Below are positions 6,561-10,009 of a stretch of DNA of 10,009 bases, piece after piece. A program made the position numbers and the translations under genes. Within the stretch, counting starts at the first letter, position 1. Each line of letters opens with the position of its first letter. The notes beneath the pieces were generated by a model, which ran no database searches, was not told the origin of the DNA, and saw nothing but the letters and a program-made list of their open reading frames with translations. Origin of the DNA: Bacteroidota bacterium (GTDB lineage Bacteria; Bacteroidota; Ignavibacteria; Palsa-1295); the NCBI GenBank assembly GCA_025363505.1, contig JANYDV010000039.1, forward strand, positions 1-10,009. Direction: 5' to 3'.

Positions 6561-7367
6561 GTGGAATATATCATTCATCATAGTATTTCTGCGGAGCAGC
6601 GAGTACCGTTTATTGATCTTCGTAATCCGAAACAAAAAGATATTTTTATTGCGGAAACCGATAAGATTATTTCGTCGCTTCTTGTATCGAATCTTGAAAT
6701 TCATTCGCTTTATATTACAAAAGCATTCTTCGAAAGTAAACTTTCTGAAATCAAAGCGCATCTACAAGTTGCACTCTGCGATATATTGATCGCCGAGAAA
6801 GAAGAGATGGAGCAGGTGGTAGGTTTCCCGCTTCATCAAGGGATAATGGCGTCGGTCAAGATACCCCAGCAATTGTCGATCGAGCAATTGATTGCGCATT
6901 CGTCGAAGCCACGACTTTTTGTTTTACTCGAGGAAATAGCTGATGCCGAGAATATGGGTTCGATTATCAGAACGGCAGCAGGACTTGGAGCACAAGGTGT
7001 TATTATTAGCAAGAGGTCAATCAATCCTTGGATTCGTCGAGCTGTGCGTGTTTCGATGGGGACAATATTTGATATACCAATAGTTATAGCTGACGACATT
7101 AATTCATCACTGCAAGTACTCCAAAAGAATGGCATAAAAACATTCGCGACCTATATCAATGATGCATCTCAATGTCTATGGGATGTTGATTTTGGGTCGG
7201 ATTGCGCATTAGTCTTTGGATCTGAAGGGCATGGTCTGAGTAATGCTTTAATAGATGATTGTGATGGATTAATCCAAATCCCTATGTCCGGTACTGTTGA
7301 TTCCCTAAACGTTTCGATGGCGGTGGGGCTTTGTTTGTATGAAGTAAATCGGCAGCGAAGCTTATAG
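6561..7367 (+). CDS. TrmH/SpoU family RNA 2'-O-methyltransferase
   Basis: The 268-residue protein has the SPOUT architecture. The N-terminal substrate-binding domain (about 25-105; VGFPLHQGIMASVKIP at its end) is followed by a knotted SAM-binding domain. Motif 1 is NMGSIIRTAAGLGA from residue 131 with the catalytic Arg137; motif 2 is ALVFGSEGHGLS at 216-227; motif 3 is IPMSGTVDSLNVSMA at 240-254. Together they indicate transfer of a methyl group from SAM to a ribose 2'-OH of tRNA or 23S rRNA. I cannot tell whether the target is tRNA Gm18-like or an RlmB-like rRNA site, so no gene symbol is given. The start is GTG at 6561, because the next in-frame ATG is far inside the substrate-binding domain. 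It begins 23 bases after aspS on the same strand, probably one operon. The stop is TAG. Confidence 0.93.
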   Translation: MEYIIHHSISAEQRVPFIDLRNPKQKDIFIAETDKIISSLLVSNLEIHSLYITKAFFESKLSEIKAHLQVALCDILIAEKEEMEQVVGFPLHQGIMASVKIPQQLSIEQLIAHSSKPRLFVLLEEIADAENMGSIIRTAAGLGAQGVIISKRSINPWIRRAVRVSMGTIFDIPIVIADDINSSLQVLQKNGIKTFATYINDASQCLWDVDFGSDCALVFGSEGHGLSNALIDDCDGLIQIPMSGTVDSLNVSMAVGLCLYEVNRQRSL

Positions 7368-7542
7368 ATGTAGCTTTCTTGTGAATGCCAGTTGTATCTC
7401 ATTCGAGTTTCAGGGCAACTCGGTTGCATAGAGTCTTTTATTCATCGTTTTTTCGGAACTTTCCCTGCCAAAAACTGCTTTTAACCCCGCTACAAAATCC
7501 GCCATTTTAGGGCGTATTCTCATTTTATTTGGAGATTGACAC
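7368..7542 (+). promoter_or_regulatory. rplM leader with competing small hairpins
   Basis: No gene is visible in this stretch. CGAGTT at 7404-7409 can pair with AACTCG at 7417-7422. The alternative GCAAC 7415-7419 with GTTGC 7423-7427, or AGTTG 7390-7394 with CAACT 7416-7420, would use the same bases. None is followed by a T tract, so I see no clear terminator for the aspS operon. GGAG at 7531-7534 is the Shine-Dalgarno of rplM. The promoter of rplM is presumably here, but no good consensus is seen. Confidence 0.35.
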
Positions 7543-8001
7543 GTGTCGAAGCAGAAAAATACATATTCGATCCGCACATATTCAGCTAAAGAAGGCGAAA
7601 TTAAGCGTGATTGGTACATCGTTGATGCCGATGGGCAGACGGTTGGTCGCCTCGCAACCAAGGTTGCCAGCGTCCTTCGTGGTAAGCATAAAGTTTCATT
7701 CACTCCGAACGCTGATACCGGTGATTTCGTGATCGTCGTAAATGCCGGAAAAATCAAAATGACCGGAAAGCGCGAAGATCAGAAAGAATATTTCCATAAT
7801 ACACTTTACCCGGGTGGTGCTCGGTTCGCGAAGTTCAAAGACTTGCGTGCAAATCATCCTGACCGCATTGTTGAAAGTGCTGTCAAGGGTATGCTCCCGA
7901 AGAACACTCTCGGTCGTTCTATCGGTATGAAGCTGAAGGTCTATGCCGGTGCAGAGCATCCACATGAGGCTCAGCAACCTAAAGTAATGGTACTCGGATA
8001 A
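7543..8001 (+). CDS. rplM: 50S ribosomal protein L13
   Basis: The 152-residue product contains the family landmarks: DWYIVDADGQTVGRLATKVASVLRGKHK near residues 23-50, PNADTGDFVIVVNAGKI, TGKREDQKEYFHNT, and the C-terminal GMLPKNTLGRSIGMKLKVYAGAEHPHEAQQP. L13 is an early-assembling 50S protein bound to the 5' domain of 23S rRNA. The start is GTG (7543), with a Shine-Dalgarno (GGAG, 7531-7534) eight bases upstream; no in-frame ATG gives a conserved N-terminus. It is followed 22 bases later by rpsI, the usual partner in most bacteria, so the two are very likely cotranscribed. Confidence 0.98.
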   Translation: MSKQKNTYSIRTYSAKEGEIKRDWYIVDADGQTVGRLATKVASVLRGKHKVSFTPNADTGDFVIVVNAGKIKMTGKREDQKEYFHNTLYPGGARFAKFKDLRANHPDRIVESAVKGMLPKNTLGRSIGMKLKVYAGAEHPHEAQQPKVMVLG

Positions 8002-8023
8002 TCAATTAAATATACATTTTACG

Positions 8024-8431
8024 ATGGCAAAGCATCAAGTATCGATAAACGTCGGACGCCGCAAAAATGCAGTAGCACGCGTGTTCTTAACTCCGCTTGC
8101 TGATGGCAAGCCGGTGAAGATCGTGGTCAATGGCAAAGAATTTGAACAGTATTTTGCAAATGAAATCCATCGCGAAGACGTGATTCGTCCGATGAAGACC
8201 GCTGGTGTTTATGGGACCTATAGCGTCACCGCAAATGTCATGGGTGGTGGGACCAGCGGACAAGCTGGTGCCGTTCGTCTCGGTATTGCTCGCTCACTTG
8301 TCGAGATCAGCGAAGAATATCGCTCTGCCCTTCGTAAGGATGGCTTGATGACTCGTGACCCACGTATGGTAGAACGAAAGAAATACGGACAGCCAAAGGC
8401 ACGCCGTAAATTCCAGTTCTCGAAGCGTTAA
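8024..8431 (+). CDS. rpsI: 30S ribosomal protein S9
   Basis: The 135-residue product has the S9 signatures: GRRKNAVARVFLTP near residues 11-24, GGGTSGQAGAVRLGIARSL near 74-92, DPRMVERKKYGQPKARRKFQFSKR at the end. The conserved SKR terminal tail contacts P-site tRNA in the 30S subunit. The ATG is preceded by an AT-rich stretch (TTAAATATACATTTTACG) without a Shine-Dalgarno. It is the second gene of the rplM-rpsI unit and is closed by a terminator about 25 bases after the stop. Confidence 0.98.
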   Translation: MAKHQVSINVGRRKNAVARVFLTPLADGKPVKIVVNGKEFEQYFANEIHREDVIRPMKTAGVYGTYSVTANVMGGGTSGQAGAVRLGIARSLVEISEEYRSALRKDGLMTRDPRMVERKKYGQPKARRKFQFSKR

Positions 8432-8455
8432 TTTTTCTGAGAGGATATTTTTTGT

Positions 8456-8482
8456 AAGGGCACATTTTATGTGCCCTTTTTT
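8456..8482 (+). terminator. Intrinsic terminator of rplM-rpsI
   Basis: AAGGGCACA (8456-8464) pairs perfectly with TGTGCCCTT (8470-8478), 9 bp with a TTTTA loop, followed by a T run to 8482. It should end the rplM-rpsI transcript before the hydrolase gene. Confidence 0.92.
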
Positions 8483-8493
8483 ATTTTCTCTTC

Positions 8494-8510
8494 ACCCTAA
8501 ATTTTTTTTG
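8494..8510 (+). repeat. Left copy of 16-17 base direct repeat flanking the hydrolase gene
   Basis: The sequence is ACCCTAAATTTTTTTTG. The right copy, at 9468-9483, is identical apart from having one T fewer. The pair brackets 957 bases (8511-9467) that contain the AT-rich lipoprotein hydrolase gene. Here the copy sits 11 bases after the T run of the rpsI terminator. Origin is unproven: a recombination footprint, a shared regulatory element and chance in a T-rich region are all possible. Confidence 0.55.
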
Positions 8511-8518
8511 TATATTTG
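8511..8518 (+). promoter_or_regulatory. Weak Bacteroides-type -7 match (TATATTTG)
   Basis: TATATTTG fits the Bacteroidota sigma-ABfr -7 consensus TAnnTTTG and sits directly after the left repeat, about 108 bases before the hydrolase ATG. The -33 TTTG is poor: the nearest match is TTTC at 8485-8488, with a spacing of 22. It is offered as a candidate only. Confidence 0.3.
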
Positions 8519-8537
8519 TTTTGTTGACCTTAATGGG

Positions 8538-8563
8538 TCTCATTTCTTGCAAATGAGATTTTT
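8538..8563 (+). terminator. Terminator-like hairpin in the hydrolase leader
   Basis: TCTCATTT (8538-8545) pairs with AAATGAGA (8551-8558), 8 bp around a CTTGC loop, followed immediately by five T (8559-8563). It resembles an intrinsic terminator but is AT-rich and so probably weak. It lies about 60 bases upstream of the lipoprotein hydrolase start, on the same strand. It may be a second stop for rpsI read-through or an attenuator of the gene downstream. Confidence 0.5.
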
Positions 8564-8625
8564 ACTCACACAAGTCTCTATAGATAAATATATGAGATCA
8601 ATCATAGGATTTTTCGAATCAGCAT

Positions 8626-9465
8626 ATGCTTAAATTTTGTTTTTGTATAATCCTTTCTCTGTGTGGATGTACATCCTATGTTTCTGAGCAAAATCTCTTT
8701 AATCCATCTCGGGCGACAATTCGTACATCCGACTCAATTGGAATAGGACTAACCCGTAAGGTAAACTTGGAATTAGAGGTTGCTCCTAATATTGTATTGC
8801 GAGGGTATAAGATTTTTCAACCAAATGCCAAATTAAGTCTTTTGTATTTTGGTGGCAATGGTTCAAAGCTGGTTCAGTCACGAACATTTTTAGATTCACT
8901 GTGCATTCGTTTAAATATGGTGCTATATTCATTTGATTGGCGAGGATATGGTTTCAGTGATGGTAATCCTTCCTTGAGAGAAATTATGGATGATGCTTTA
9001 AAGATTTTTGATTTTGTTCGGGATTCATCTAAGTCTGTTCCTGTCGTTGTGGGACGGTCATTAGGATCAGGGGTTGCATCATATGTTGCGGCTGAGCGAG
9101 TACCGGCCGGTATAGTACTTATATCAACACTCTCGAATCTCAATACCGTCATCGAAAGTTGGAGTCGTTTTCTTCCCTGGTATCAACGGCCCTTTGTCAG
9201 TATTTGTCCGGATTCTGAATTACAGAATTTACACCCCCAGCCATACGAATTAGCTCATCGAATTACTTGCCCCGTTTTGATTCTGCATGGTGATAATGAT
9301 GCATTGATCCCACTATCGTCAGCATTAGAATTATTTGATTCTTTATCCCAATCTAAATTCAAGAAGTTTGTAACCCTTAAAGGGAAAAACCACTATAATA
9401 TTGACTTAATCTCAGGACCAGAAGCCGATACAATTGCTAATTTTCTAAAATACTTAAAACAGTGA
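8626..9465 (+). CDS. Lipoprotein alpha/beta hydrolase (putative serine esterase)
   Basis: The 279-residue product has a short lipoprotein signal: hydrophobic KFCFCIILSL, then a lipobox L12-C13-G14-C15, with Cys15 the likely acylated residue. The rest is an alpha/beta hydrolase fold resembling the Bem46/ABHD17 group. It has the oxyanion-loop YFGGNGS at about 74-80, FDWRGYGFSDG near 103-113, the nucleophile elbow GRSLGS (Ser145), the acid loop HGDNDALIP (Asp225) and a terminal NHYNI with His256. The triad appears intact, so a serine hydrolase on a cell-envelope substrate is inferred; the substrate is unknown. The gene is AT-rich (20 of 60 bases are G or C at 8641-8700), unlike rpsI and rpsB around it, and it ends in TGA. 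It lies between rpsI and rpsB, bounded by a direct repeat. Confidence 0.85.
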   Translation: MLKFCFCIILSLCGCTSYVSEQNLFNPSRATIRTSDSIGIGLTRKVNLELEVAPNIVLRGYKIFQPNAKLSLLYFGGNGSKLVQSRTFLDSLCIRLNMVLYSFDWRGYGFSDGNPSLREIMDDALKIFDFVRDSSKSVPVVVGRSLGSGVASYVAAERVPAGIVLISTLSNLNTVIESWSRFLPWYQRPFVSICPDSELQNLHPQPYELAHRITCPVLILHGDNDALIPLSSALELFDSLSQSKFKKFVTLKGKNHYNIDLISGPEADTIANFLKYLKQ

Positions 9466-9467
9466 GT

Positions 9468-9483
9468 ACCCTAAATTTTTTTG
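9468..9483 (+). repeat. Right copy of the direct repeat flanking the hydrolase gene
   Basis: ACCCTAAATTTTTTTG begins two bases after the hydrolase stop. It differs from the left copy at 8494-8510 only by one T in the homopolymer. Deletion between the copies would leave rpsI followed by its terminator and then the rpsB leader. Confidence 0.55.
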
Positions 9484-9714
9484 GAACCCTTCTTTCAAAA
9501 GTACGCTTAATATTAATCTGTTATAATGATCATTATTGCATGGTTTTTGGTTAGGTCAATTGTTAATTGACTCCTTCTTCCATTCATAATGATGGTGATA
9601 GCAGAAACGAATTTTCAATCACAGATACTTTCTTCGTTATTAATTCAGCCGGTTCACTTATACAAAGTGTGGTCTGAATGAGAACAAAGTAGAGAATAAT
9701 AAACCAAACAACCT
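9484..9714 (+). promoter_or_regulatory. rpsB leader with two hairpins
   Basis: No gene is seen between the right repeat and rpsB. GTCAATT (9555-9561) and AATTGAC (9565-9571) form a perfect 7 bp stem with a three-base loop. A second, two-part hairpin spans 9643-9679: ATTCAG and CC (9643-9650) pair with GG and CTGAAT (9671-9679), with T9673 bulged; an asymmetric internal loop leads to CACTT/AAGTG (9655-9659, 9665-9669) around a five-base loop. TATAAT at 9522-9527 could be a -10 element but lacks a clear -35. S2 is known to repress rpsB through its leader in E. coli; whether this fold is equivalent is not shown here. Confidence 0.4.
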
Positions 9715-10009
9715 ATGCGTATTAAGTTAGAAGACCTCTTAGCTTCCGGTGCTCATTTTGGGCATTTGACTCGCCGTTGGAATCCGAAGATGAAACCTTA
9801 CATCTTCATGGAGCGTAACGGAATCCATATTATTGATCTTAAAAAAACCCAACAACTTGCTGAAGATGCATTGAACGCCGCTGAGCGTATCGCTGCTGAA
9901 GGCAAGCGTTTCCTTTTTGTTGGTACCAAGAAGCAACTCCGTATTGCAATCAAAGAAGAGGCTCTTCGTTGCGGTCAGCATTTTGCTGTCGATCGTTGGC
10001 CCGGCGGTA
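9715..10009 (+). CDS. rpsB: 30S ribosomal protein S2, 5' part cut by the window end
   Basis: Only the first 98 codons are present; the gene runs off the right edge. The N-terminal segment MRIKLEDLLASGAHFGHLTRRWNPKMKPYIFMERNGIHIIDLKKT matches S2, including the GAHFGHxxxxWNPKM signature, and FVGTKKQ follows near residue 70. S2 assembles late on the 30S subunit, near the platform and neck. The ATG has no Shine-Dalgarno; the leader is A-rich (AATAATAAACCAAACAACCT). It normally heads rpsB-tsf. Confidence 0.97.
   Translation, partial: MRIKLEDLLASGAHFGHLTRRWNPKMKPYIFMERNGIHIIDLKKTQQLAEDALNAAERIAAEGKRFLFVGTKKQLRIAIKEEALRCGQHFAVDRWPGG

Overview
The window is an ordinary chromosomal housekeeping stretch from a bacterium of the Bacteroidota/Chlorobi (FCB) side of the tree. 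The evidence is a secreted protein with a C-terminal type IX secretion (T9SS) sorting domain at the left end, ribosomal protein genes with A-rich, Shine-Dalgarno-poor leaders, and a rplM-rpsI-(x)-rpsB order close to the one usual in Bacteroidota. Two starts (rplA, rplM) do have a clear purine-rich Shine-Dalgarno, so a lineage outside the classical Bacteroidia (Ignavibacteria or Kapabacteria-like) is my guess; the sequence alone does not settle this.

Layout. 19-47: intrinsic terminator with a UUCG tetraloop, serving the minus-strand secreted protein gene (77-1543). 1544-2185: a long non-coding stretch containing a strongly C-depleted, G/T-rich tract (about 1801-2046), a bulged hairpin (2055-2098) and, just before rplK, a small fold that resembles the ribosomal protein L1 binding site of 23S rRNA. 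2186-3317: rplK-rplA (L11, L1), closed by a strong terminator. 3372-4661: minus-strand polytopic membrane protein of unknown function, convergent with rplA. 4765-7367: aspS and a TrmH/SpoU-type RNA 2'-O-methyltransferase, a likely two-gene operon. 7543-8431: rplM-rpsI (L13, S9) with terminator. 8626-9465: an AT-rich gene for a lipoprotein alpha/beta hydrolase, bounded on both sides by an almost identical 16-17 base sequence. 9468-9714: leader of rpsB with two predicted hairpins. 9715-10009: 5' part of rpsB (S2), cut by the window end.

How the genes work together. Seven of the ten genes serve translation: four complete ribosomal proteins and one partial, an aminoacyl-tRNA synthetase and an RNA methyltransferase. 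The ribosomal genes form three units (rplK-rplA, rplM-rpsI, rpsB). rplK-rplA has its own leader and terminator, and within this window it is not joined to secE/nusG upstream or rplJ/rplL/rpoB downstream. L1 feedback on its own operon is the best-supported regulatory idea here. The three other genes (T9SS cargo, membrane protein, lipoprotein hydrolase) are accessory. I see no mobile element, CRISPR array, tRNA or rRNA, and no evident new multi-gene system. The most useful leads are regulatory RNA structures and the repeat-bounded hydrolase gene.
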